From Clostridiales bacterium (GTDB lineage Bacteria > Bacillota > Clostridia > Saccharofermentanales > UBA5734), in contig DMJC01000214.1 of NCBI GenBank assembly GCA_003451915.1, forward strand, positions 1 to 7,604: DNA of 7,604 nt, written 5' to 3'. Below the pieces are notes generated by a model. It was not told the DNA's origin and searched no databases. It worked only from the letters and a program-made list of their open reading frames with translations. This document shows positions 1-5,673 of the stretch, piece by piece (the first letter of the stretch is position 1; each line of letters begins with the position of its first letter). Position numbers and translations under genes: made by a program.

Positions 1-55
1 GTTCTTCCAGAAGCGACTGGAATCGGGCATGATCATCGGGGGAGTTAAAGAGTAA
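1..55 (+). CDS. C-terminal end of a probable sugar ABC transporter permease (partial)
   Basis: The second reading frame is open from the window edge to a TAA at 53-55 and gives FFQKRLESGMIIGGVKE as the last 17 residues. This resembles the conserved tail of MalG-type (CUT1 family) carbohydrate ABC permeases, which typically end in a pattern like Q-(R/K)-x(4)-G-(hydrophobic)-x-G-(A/G/S)-V-K-(G/E). Such proteins are inner-membrane subunits that pass oligosaccharides delivered by a binding protein. A glycoside hydrolase gene follows on the same strand, which fits a sugar uptake and breakdown locus. The stop codon overlaps the first unit of the heptamer repeat at 54-81. Only 17 residues are visible, so the family call rests on a short motif plus context. 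Confidence 0.6.
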   Translation, partial: FFQKRLESGMIIGGVKE

Positions 56-81
56 GTAACAAGTAACGAGTAACAAGTAAC
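54..81. repeat. Left arm of heptamer inverted repeat (4 x RAGTAAC)
   Basis: Four contiguous 7-bp units are seen: AAGTAAC, AAGTAAC, GAGTAAC, AAGTAAC. They form the left arm of an inverted repeat with 140-167. Each unit carries TAA, and because 7 is not a multiple of 3 the units place stop codons in all three forward frames. The array begins inside the stop codon of the upstream gene. Confidence 0.9.
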
Positions 82-139
82 AGGTTCGAGGAACTAATTC
101 TTGCACATTTGACACAAAACAATAAAAATAACCAGATTT

Positions 140-167
140 GTTCCTTGTTACTCGTTCCTTGTTACTT
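140..167. repeat. Right arm of heptamer inverted repeat (4 x GTTMCTY)
   Basis: Four contiguous units are seen: GTTCCTT, GTTACTC, GTTCCTT, GTTACTT. The reverse complement matches the left arm (54-81) at 26 of 28 positions, with 58 nt between the arms, so a long hairpin could form in DNA or in a read-through mRNA. There is no T-run typical of an intrinsic terminator after it. The pattern resembles the heptanucleotide short tandem repeats known from cyanobacteria and some other bacteria; that comparison is from general knowledge. Confidence 0.9.
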
Positions 168-195
168 GTTTTCACCTTTCACCCTTTACCTTTCA
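168..195. repeat. Pyrimidine-rich heptads continuing the same 7-bp register
   Basis: The register continues as GTTTTCA, CCTTTCA, CCCTTTA, CCTTTCA. This is a second heptamer family abutting the first with no phase change. It ends 7 nt before the AAAGGAGG ribosome binding site of the hydrolase gene (203-210). The CCTTT cores could pair weakly with AAAGG of that site, but only over about 5 bp. Confidence 0.6.
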
Positions 196-218
196 CTTAA
201 ATAAAGGAGGCAATTACC

Positions 219-1820
219 ATGTCAATTCCACACATCAAATCTCACAATAACGGGAAACTGCTGATAGTCAATGACCGGCCATTCATCATGCTGGCTGGTG
301 AAGTTCACAACTCCAACTCGTCGTCAGTCGAGTATATGGAAGGTGTCTGGGACAAGGCAGAGAAACTTGGTATGAACAGCCTGCTGATGCCTGTGAGTTG
401 GGAAATGGTCGAACCGGAGGAAGGAATATTTGATTTCAGTCTCGTTGACGGCCTGATCGAGCAAGCCCGCCGCCGGGGTAAAAAGCTGGGACTTCTATGG
501 TTTGGCGCCTGGAAGAATGCCCAGTGTCTATATGCGCCAGCCTGGGTCAAGACTGATCTGGTTCGATTCAAACGGGCAGAGGTCGTTAAGGGGCAGAATC
601 TGACCCGTCTCGAAAACTTTCATCAAATGCCCTATACAACGCTGTCTTATTTGTGCGAAGAAACGCTGAAAGCTGATACCAGAGCTTTTCGAGAGCTGAT
701 ACTGCATATCAAGAACATTGATGAGCAGGAGAACACGGTGATCATTGTTCAGGTCGAGAACGAAACCGGACTTCAGGGATCAGCCCGCGAAAATTCTGAT
801 CTTGCAGATGCGCTTTTTGCCGATGCGGTGCCGCAGGACTTTGCCGACCATATGAAAAACAGCACAGCCACAATGGCGCAAGATGTCCGCGATGCGGTCG
901 AGGCTGGTGCTGCCAGCGGCAACTGGCCAGCAATTTTTGGTGATGCGGCAGGAGAAATTTTCAGTGCCTACTACATTGCCTGCTATGTCAATCACGTGGC
1001 TGAAGCTGGCAAAGCAGTTTATCCACTGCCGATGGCGGTTAACTGCTGGCTGGACAAAGGTCAGCCCGCCGGTGTATTTCCGAGCGGAGGCCCGGTTGCG
1101 AGGCAGATGGAGGTGTGGCATTATTGCGCACCGGCCATCGATATCATAGCACCTGACATCTATGTGCCTGATTTTTGCACTGTTTGTGACGAGTATCGGA
1201 AACTTGGCAATCCGCTGTTTATTCCGGAGACAGCAACCCACAGCTATGCCGGACCGCGTCAGGTCTATGCCGTCGGCCATCATCATGCGCTAGGGTATGC
1301 GCCATTTGGTTTTGAAGAAATGGGCGAACCATTCTCGGGCATTGCGGGTTACCTGTTTGGAATGGATGCATCCGATCCGGCTTTGAAAACACCCCAGAAT
1401 ATTGATGAATATGGCTGGTACGCGCAAACACTAAGCGAAATGGTACCGCTGTTAACCGCCAAATTCGGGACATCGGACTTGCAGGCAGTCATTTGCGAGC
1501 GCCCGGATGATGATACAATGATTTTTGGTCTCTTTGGGTTCAAGGCTATGATGAACCTGCCGATTTTATCGCGCAAAGACGGCGTCTGTCTGGTTTTGAA
1601 AAATGCAGAAGATGAATTTTACATTCTGGCGAATGGCTGTGCGCTGCACCCTTTTTCAACTGACACTAAACGTCCGAATGTTGACATACTCTTGTTTGAA
1701 GAAGGCCGGTTCGAACAGGGGCAATGGCGAATGATCCGTCGTCTGAATGGCGATGAAGCCGCTATGAAAATTTATAACAAGCCTGTTTTGCTGAAAATAA
1801 AAACATTTGCTTACGCGTAG
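219..1820 (+). CDS. Beta-galactosidase-like glycoside hydrolase with DUF5597-type C-terminus
   Basis: The predicted 533-residue protein has no signal peptide and is probably a cytoplasmic glycosidase acting on imported beta-galactosides or related oligosaccharides. Residues about 10-385 look like the (beta/alpha)8 barrel of the GH35/GH42 clan GH-A type. Visible marks are the N-terminal LLIVNDRPFIMLAGEVHNS, VSWEMVEPEEGIFDF (59-73), the probable acid/base Glu182 in QVENE, and the probable nucleophile Glu337 in FIPETA. Residues about 390-525 match the position of the DUF5597 domain found at the end of this family. The ATG follows a strong AAAGGAGG at 203-210 with 8 nt spacing, so the start is secure. 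The gene lies 163 nt downstream of the probable sugar permease end, in the same direction, and is likely the last gene of that locus. Exact substrate cannot be read from the sequence. A weak candidate promoter lies upstream (TTGCAC 101-106, TAAAAA 123-128, 16-bp gap). Confidence 0.85.
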   Translation: MSIPHIKSHNNGKLLIVNDRPFIMLAGEVHNSNSSSVEYMEGVWDKAEKLGMNSLLMPVSWEMVEPEEGIFDFSLVDGLIEQARRRGKKLGLLWFGAWKNAQCLYAPAWVKTDLVRFKRAEVVKGQNLTRLENFHQMPYTTLSYLCEETLKADTRAFRELILHIKNIDEQENTVIIVQVENETGLQGSARENSDLADALFADAVPQDFADHMKNSTATMAQDVRDAVEAGAASGNWPAIFGDAAGEIFSAYYIACYVNHVAEAGKAVYPLPMAVNCWLDKGQPAGVFPSGGPVARQMEVWHYCAPAIDIIAPDIYVPDFCTVCDEYRKLGNPLFIPETATHSYAGPRQVYAVGHHHALGYAPFGFEEMGEPFSGIAGYLFGMDASDPALKTPQNIDEYGWYAQTLSEMVPLLTAKFGTSDLQAVICERPDDDTMIFGLFGFKAMMNLPILSRKDGVCLVLKNAEDEFYILANGCALHPFSTDTKRPNVDILLFEEGRFEQGQWRMIRRLNGDEAAMKIYNKPVLLKIKTFAYA

Positions 1821-2007
1821 ATGAAAACAGACCGTTGCCCAGATTCGATCCTGTCTGCGCATGTACAGATTTTAGTGTTACATGACGTTAGCCAGTTGTT
1901 TTTAACCTTTTTTTCGACAGGCAATCGATGGCTGATGAAAGCAAGCTGCAATTATTGTTCATGAGGTACCTTCCTGATGATGTAGTATATGGCATGAATA
2001 TAGCACA

Positions 2008-2022
2008 TCGATATTATATCGA
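2008..2022. promoter_or_regulatory. Perfect 15-bp palindrome, possible operator
   Basis: TCGATAT and ATATCGA flank a single central T, giving a perfect 7-bp inverted repeat. It sits 10 bp before the first 23-bp repeat unit and about 120 bp upstream of the -10 box. The shape suits a dimeric DNA-binding protein. No regulator for it is encoded next to it, so the role is inferred. Confidence 0.45.
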
Positions 2023-2032
2023 ATGTAAAATT

Positions 2033-2124
2033 GCCAAATCACCGATAAAAATAACGCCAAATCACCGATAGAAATAACACCAAATCACCGAATGAAATAA
2101 TGCCATATCACCGAAAAATCTGCT
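2033..2124. repeat. Four tandem 23-bp iteron-like repeats upstream of the ATPase gene
   Basis: The 12-bp core CCAAATCACCGA begins at 2034, 2057, 2080 and 2103, spaced exactly 23 bp apart. Units 1 and 2 differ at one of 23 positions. Unit 3 differs from unit 2 at four. Unit 4 keeps the core with one change (A to T) and then diverges. The AT-rich linker (GAAATAA-like) is also conserved in the first three. The last core ends just before, or within, the -35 area of the ATPase promoter, so a protein bound to the array would be placed to control it. Similar arrays act as iterated binding sites for replication or transposition proteins; no matching copy is seen on the other side of the gene. Confidence 0.85.
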
Positions 2125-2130
2125 GAACTT

Positions 2131-2148
2131 TATAATTTTTGGTATAAT
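2131..2148 (+). promoter_or_regulatory. Promoter -10 elements of the ATPase gene
   Basis: TATAAT at 2143-2148 is preceded by TG at 2140-2141, giving the extended -10 form TGGTATAAT, which can work without a good -35 box; none is evident 16-18 bp upstream. A second TATAAT lies at 2131-2136, and its -35 position would fall inside the fourth repeat core (2103-2114). Transcription from the extended -10 would begin around 2155, giving a very short leader. Confidence 0.65.
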
Positions 2149-2154
2149 GTTTCT

Positions 2155-2161
2155 GAGGTGG
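2155..2161 (+). promoter_or_regulatory. Ribosome binding site deciding the ATPase start
   Basis: GAGGTGG lies 8 nt before ATG at 2170. The alternative in-frame GTG at 2158 sits inside this site and would have no room for its own Shine-Dalgarno, so ATG 2170 is preferred. Confidence 0.65.
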
Positions 2162-2169
2162 TGGAATGC

Positions 2170-3438
2170 ATGAAAAAATATAGAGAACGAATTGCCGATG
2201 TGATTTTACAAGAGAGGCTTGAAGCAAAAGGTGCTGTTCTAATTGAAGGACCAAAGTGGTGCGGCAAGACAACAACAGCTTGTCAGATTGCTAAAAGCTC
2301 AATTTTGATACAGGACCCGGCCAAAAAAAAGCAATATATTAAAATGGCTGAAATTGATCCAACATTATTACTCGAAGGAGAAACACCTCGTCTGATTGAT
2401 GAGTGGCAATTAGCACCACAATTGTGGGATGCGGTTCGCTTTGAAGTTGACAAGCGAGATTCATTCAAGCAATTTATTTTAACAGGGTCTGCAACACCAG
2501 CTAGAGATAGTGTTATATCGCATTCAGGCACAGGTCGAATATCGCGTATGATGATGCGTCCGATGTCGTTGTTTGAGTCAGGCGATTCAAACGGATCAGT
2601 TTCTTTAAAAGAATTGTTTGAGTTCAGTAAAAATATCGCTGTGAAAAGCGACATTAATATTCGACGATTGTCATTCTTGATATGTCGTGGCGGATGGCCC
2701 AAGGCCATCGATCAAAGCGAAAAAATCGCCTTAAGACAAGCTTATGATTATTATGACGCTGTAGTTGAATCCGATATTAGAATTGCAGACGAGAATATCA
2801 GGAATCCTCAGAGGGTGAAGCTACTCATGCGATCGCTTTCTCGTTTTATTGCATCAGATGCAAAAGTGACAAACATTAAAGCCGATATGATAACGAATGA
2901 CAACGACTCACTGGACGAAGATACAATATTTAAATACATCACAGCTTTAAAGAGTATTTTCGTTGTCGAAGATTTGCCTTCATGGAGTCCTAACTTGCGT
3001 TCCAGAACAGCAATAAGAACATCAGATACACGACATTTTGTTGATCCATCAATTGCTGTTGCTTCACTCGGTATTGGGCCTGCAGACTTATTGAATGATT
3101 TAAATACAATGGGCTTGCTCTTTGAGTCGATGTGTATTAGAGACTTAAGAGTATTTGCGGAATCTTTAGAAGGAACCGTATATCATTATCGAGACAAATC
3201 TGGACTGGAATGTGATGCGATTGTACACCTGCGAAATGGTGCTTACGCATTGATAGAGGTTAAATTGGGGGGCAGTGAAATAGAGGATGCGGCAAGAAAC
3301 CTTTTAGCTTTAAAGGGAAAAATCGATACAAGCAGAATGAAAGCACCTTCGATTATGATGGTTTTAACTGGTACAGAGTATGGATATAAGCGAGATGACG
3401 GGGTATACATTGTACCGATAGGTTGTCTAAAAAATTAA
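2170..3438 (+). CDS. Solitary AAA_14/DUF4143 family ATPase
   Basis: The predicted 422-residue protein (426 if the GTG at 2158 were used) is of unknown cellular role. Numbering from ATG 2170, the N-terminal P-loop domain (about 15-150) shows Walker A GPKWCGKT (27-34), Walker B RLIDEWQ with D77/E78, a sensor-like LTGSATP (around 104-110) and GRISRMMMRPMSLFESG, a block typical of AAA_14 ATPases. GGWPKA follows near residue 174. The C-terminal half matches DUF4143, ending in LECDAIV (D349) and IEVK (E363, K365), with E319 in LLFES; this spacing resembles the PD-(D/E)XK nuclease fold, although activity in this family is unproven. The gene is alone, with its own promoter and upstream repeats. It is AT-rich beside its neighbours (22 of 60 G+C at 2341-2400 against 40 of 60 at 6421-6480, hand counted) and uses codons such as TTA, ATA and AGA freely, pointing to horizontal transfer. 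No clear terminator follows it. Confidence 0.88.
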   Translation: MKKYRERIADVILQERLEAKGAVLIEGPKWCGKTTTACQIAKSSILIQDPAKKKQYIKMAEIDPTLLLEGETPRLIDEWQLAPQLWDAVRFEVDKRDSFKQFILTGSATPARDSVISHSGTGRISRMMMRPMSLFESGDSNGSVSLKELFEFSKNIAVKSDINIRRLSFLICRGGWPKAIDQSEKIALRQAYDYYDAVVESDIRIADENIRNPQRVKLLMRSLSRFIASDAKVTNIKADMITNDNDSLDEDTIFKYITALKSIFVVEDLPSWSPNLRSRTAIRTSDTRHFVDPSIAVASLGIGPADLLNDLNTMGLLFESMCIRDLRVFAESLEGTVYHYRDKSGLECDAIVHLRNGAYALIEVKLGGSEIEDAARNLLALKGKIDTSRMKAPSIMMVLTGTEYGYKRDDGVYIVPIGCLKN

Positions 3439-3469
3439 GATAAGACTGCGAGACAGTAGCATTTGAGCC

Positions 3470-3497
3470 TTGACAAACTTGAAACTGGCGCTATAAT
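3470..3497 (+). promoter_or_regulatory. Sigma-A promoter of the ctsR operon
   Basis: A perfect TTGACA (3470-3475) and a perfect TATAAT (3492-3497) are separated by 16 bp. Transcription should start near 3504, inside the CtsR operator. The promoter lies only 31 nt past the ATPase stop codon, so the whole control region of the operon fits in the 112-nt gap. Confidence 0.92.
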
Positions 3498-3505
3498 AAT
3501 ATCAA

Positions 3506-3529
3506 AGTCAAAGATAGTCAAAGTTCAAA
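3506..3529. promoter_or_regulatory. CtsR operator, heptad direct repeat plus third half-site
   Basis: AGTCAAA (3506-3512), GAT spacer, AGTCAAA (3516-3522) match the CtsR consensus RGTCAAA-NAN-RGTCAAA exactly. A third heptad, GTTCAAA (3523-3529), follows directly with one mismatch to the consensus half-site and no spacer. The operator starts 9 bp downstream of the -10 box, at the expected start of transcription, so bound CtsR should block initiation or promoter clearance. This indicates negative autoregulation of the operon, relieved by heat or protein stress. Confidence 0.93.
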
Positions 3530-3550
3530 TCATGGAAAGGAGGCCTGCCG

Positions 3551-4012
3551 ATGGCCCGTCTCAGCGATTATATTGAAGCCTTGCTTAAAGACATGATGGA
3601 CCAGAACAACGGTCTCGTTGAGATAAGCCGCAACTCACTGGCTGACCGCATCAACTGTGTGCCGTCGCAGATCACCTATGTCCTGGCCACGCGTTTTACC
3701 AACGATCAGGGCTATCTGGTCGAGAGCCGGCGCGGCGGCGGCGGCATGATCCGTATCCGGCGGGTTGAACTGGCCACCCCGACCCAGTACCTGATGCACA
3801 CACTGAACAATATAGGCGACAGTCTGTCCCAGCATCAAGCCGAGGTCCTGGTCCGCAATTTCTGTGATTATGACATCATTCATGAGCGGGAAGCGCGGCT
3901 GCTGCTGTCTGCCACCGCTGACCGTTCATTGTCTGACGTCCCCATCGAACTCAAAGACCGTGTCCGCATGGTCATTTTCAAAAATATGCTGACCAGTCTG
4001 ATCGTCCGCTGA
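3551..4012 (+). CDS. ctsR: Transcriptional repressor CtsR
   Basis: CtsR is the dimeric class III heat-shock repressor that binds heptad direct repeats upstream of clp genes. The 153-residue length is normal for the family. The N-terminal winged helix-turn-helix spans about residues 3-72, with SLADRINCVPSQITYVLATRFT as recognition region (29-50) and the glycine-rich RGGGG wing tip (61-65), known as the intrinsic heat sensor. The C-terminal helical domain (about 78-153), including HEREARLLLSA, is the part known to bind McsB and Clp partners. The start ATG follows AAAGGAGG (3536-3543) at 7 nt. It is the first gene of the operon; mcsA begins 22 nt after its stop. A matching operator upstream indicates autoregulation. 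Composition is GC-richer than the ATPase gene before it. Confidence 0.97.
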   Translation: MARLSDYIEALLKDMMDQNNGLVEISRNSLADRINCVPSQITYVLATRFTNDQGYLVESRRGGGGMIRIRRVELATPTQYLMHTLNNIGDSLSQHQAEVLVRNFCDYDIIHEREARLLLSATADRSLSDVPIELKDRVRMVIFKNMLTSLIVR

Positions 4013-4034
4013 GCCCTGAGGAGGAGGCTAGCCC

Positions 4035-4631
4035 ATGAAATGTGAAAAATGTAAAAAACAAGAAGCGACCATCCATCTTTCGCAAACCCGCAATGGGGTG
4101 ACGACTGAACATCATCTCTGCGAATCATGTGCCCGCGAGCAGGGCATCAGCATGAACCTGCAGGATTATTTCGGCACAGCCAGCGGCCTCTTTGGTTCCG
4201 GCATGCTCGGCGGCGGCAGTATATTTGATACAACCGGCGGTATTCCGGCTTTCGGCGTGGCGGCCGCGAAAACATCGGTTTGCCCATCGTGCGGCATGAG
4301 CTACGATGAATTCCGCAAGTCCGGACTTTTCGGCTGCAGTCACTGTTACGAGGCTTTTGCTGAACGGCTTGATCCTCTGATGCGCCGCGTCCAGGGCAGC
4401 ACCCGCCATGTGGGCCGCAAGGTCTGCCAGACCGCAGGTCAACAGGAACAGAACCTGCTGCGAGCCAAGCTGCTCGAACTAAAAAAATCATTGCAGCAGG
4501 CTGTCAAGGCTGAGGCTTATGAAAAAGCCGCAAGCCTGCGTGACGAGATTCACACATTGGAAAGCCGGTTGTGCACCGAAGATGCCAAGACTGACGGTAC
4601 TCAGCCATCCAAAGGGGGTGCTGCACAATGA
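4035..4631 (+). CDS. mcsA: McsA, zinc-finger activator of the arginine kinase McsB
   Basis: McsA activates the McsB protein-arginine kinase and takes part in CtsR control and metal or redox stress responses. In 198 residues there are four CxxC pairs: C3/C6, C29/C32, C83/C86 and C101/C104, enough for two zinc sites, in the usual order. A glycine-rich linker lies at about 45-75. Residues about 145-180 form a charged helix pair with the UVR motif (AEAYEKAASLRDEI), found also in UvrB/UvrC and in the ClpC middle domain. The ribosome binding site GAGGAGGAGG (4018-4027) sits 7 nt before ATG. The stop overlaps the mcsB start in an ATGA junction (4628-4631), so translation of the two is probably coupled. 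Extra cysteines at 131 and 180 are not part of the pairs. Confidence 0.95.
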   Translation: MKCEKCKKQEATIHLSQTRNGVTTEHHLCESCAREQGISMNLQDYFGTASGLFGSGMLGGGSIFDTTGGIPAFGVAAAKTSVCPSCGMSYDEFRKSGLFGCSHCYEAFAERLDPLMRRVQGSTRHVGRKVCQTAGQQEQNLLRAKLLELKKSLQQAVKAEAYEKAASLRDEIHTLESRLCTEDAKTDGTQPSKGGAAQ

Positions 4632-5656
4632 CCTGGTACATTGACCAAGGCCCCGACAGCGATGTGATCATCTCCAGCCGCATCCGTCTGGCCCGTGACC
4701 TCGACCATTACCCCTTTCCGCACCGCATGGACAGCCAGCAGGCGCGCCAGGCAGCTGACGAGATCACTGAGGCTTTCTTCAATAAGGACAAAGAGCGCAA
4801 ACGTAGTTATCTGCTGCTTGAGCTGGAAACACTCAGTGAAGAGGACCAGCAAGCTTTAGCTGAAAAACGCCTGATAAGCTCCGACCTGGCCAGCAAAGGC
4901 GTTGGCCGCCGCGTGATCATCAGCCGCGATGAGTCTGTTTCGATCATGATCAACGAAGAGGATCATATCCGCATCCAGTCGATGCAGGCCGGTCTGAATC
5001 TCGAAGCGGCTTATGAAGCTGCCGCTGCCGCTGTGTTGATCCTGGAGGGCAAACTTTCTCTGGCCTATAGTGAGCGCTACGGCTTTTTAACCGCCTGCCC
5101 GACCAACACCGGCACTGGTATGCGCGCATCGGTGATGGCTCATTTGCCGGGCCTGACCATGAGCGGCCGTATCAAGGACGTCATCGAGAGCCTGAACAAA
5201 ATGGGATTTGCCGTCCGCGGCAATTACGGCGAGCATAGTAAAGCACAAGGACATCTGTTTCAGATATCCAACCAACTGACGCTGGGCCTGACAGAAGATG
5301 ACCTGATCAGTGACCTCAAACGTATGCTTCTGCAGCTGATTGAGCAAGAACGCAAATTGCGGCGGGAAATCTACCGCCAGCAGCCGCTGCTGATCGAGGA
5401 CAAAGTGATGCGTGCCTATGGCGTTTTGACCCAGGCTCGGATCATGACCAGCGAAGAAGCGGTGACACTGCTGTCCGGCATCAGGCTGGGACTGTCGCTC
5501 GGGCTGCTGCCACAGGTGCAGGAAGCTGATCTGAACCGTATCCAGGCGGCAATCGGCCCGGCCAGCATTCAGAAAGCCCAGGGCCGGCTGATGGCACCAG
5601 AAGAGCGAGATACCGCCCGAGCGGCGATTATCCGGGATATATTAAATAAAACCTGA
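4628..5656 (+). CDS. mcsB: Protein arginine kinase McsB
   Basis: McsB phosphorylates arginine side chains (on CtsR and on damaged proteins), which marks them for ClpC-ClpP. At 342 residues it is a slightly short but full phosphagen-kinase-like protein. Visible motifs are [10 protein letters not shown] (16-25) for nucleotide binding, [10 protein letters not shown] (108-117) with the acidic catalytic pair E110/E111, [14 protein letters not shown] (157-170) with the conserved active-site Cys157, and RDTARA (327-332), the RDxxRA motif whose pocket binds phosphoarginine and gives positive feedback in Bacillus-type McsB. The activating partner McsA overlaps upstream by 4 nt; clpC starts 17 nt after the stop. 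AAAGGGGG at 4611-4618 serves as the ribosome binding site. All key residues are present, so it should be active. Confidence 0.96.
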   Translation: MTWYIDQGPDSDVIISSRIRLARDLDHYPFPHRMDSQQARQAADEITEAFFNKDKERKRSYLLLELETLSEEDQQALAEKRLISSDLASKGVGRRVIISRDESVSIMINEEDHIRIQSMQAGLNLEAAYEAAAAAVLILEGKLSLAYSERYGFLTACPTNTGTGMRASVMAHLPGLTMSGRIKDVIESLNKMGFAVRGNYGEHSKAQGHLFQISNQLTLGLTEDDLISDLKRMLLQLIEQERKLRREIYRQQPLLIEDKVMRAYGVLTQARIMTSEEAVTLLSGIRLGLSLGLLPQVQEADLNRIQAAIGPASIQKAQGRLMAPEERDTARAAIIRDILNKT

Positions 5657-5673
5657 CACAGGGGGTATTCAAC

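Larger units (their letters stand above)
1821..2157. other. Non-coding gap between hydrolase and ATPase genes
   Basis: These 337 nt hold no convincing gene. The first half (1821-2000) has no clear terminator: only a weak 4-bp stem (TCTG/CAGA) around 1850-1870 and an isolated T-rich stretch near 1898-1915. The second half is dense with regulatory-looking sequence: a palindrome (2008-2022), a tandem repeat block (2033-2114) and a promoter (2131-2148). Composition becomes AT-rich from about 1960 onward, matching the ATPase gene that follows rather than the hydrolase, so the left boundary of an acquired segment may lie in this gap. Confidence 0.7.

Noticed and set aside
54..167. Intrinsic terminator for the permease gene
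   Set aside because: The stem is AT-rich with a 58-nt loop, and no T-run directly follows the right arm, so it does not fit a normal rho-independent terminator.
1850..1915. Terminator after the glycosidase gene
   Set aside because: Only 4-bp stems can be drawn, and the T-rich stretch is about 30 nt away from them.
1928..2071. Small 47-codon open frame (MADESKLQLLFMRYL...) on the + strand
   Set aside because: It lacks a good ribosome binding site, its last third reads through the 23-bp tandem repeats, and no family is recognisable; it may be a chance frame or a gene remnant.
2033..2124. CRISPR array
   Set aside because: The whole 23-bp unit repeats, including the linker; there are no unique spacers of 30 bp or so and no cas genes.
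2158..2169. GTG start for the ATPase gene
   Set aside because: The GTG is part of the Shine-Dalgarno sequence that serves ATG 2170, and it has no upstream site of its own.
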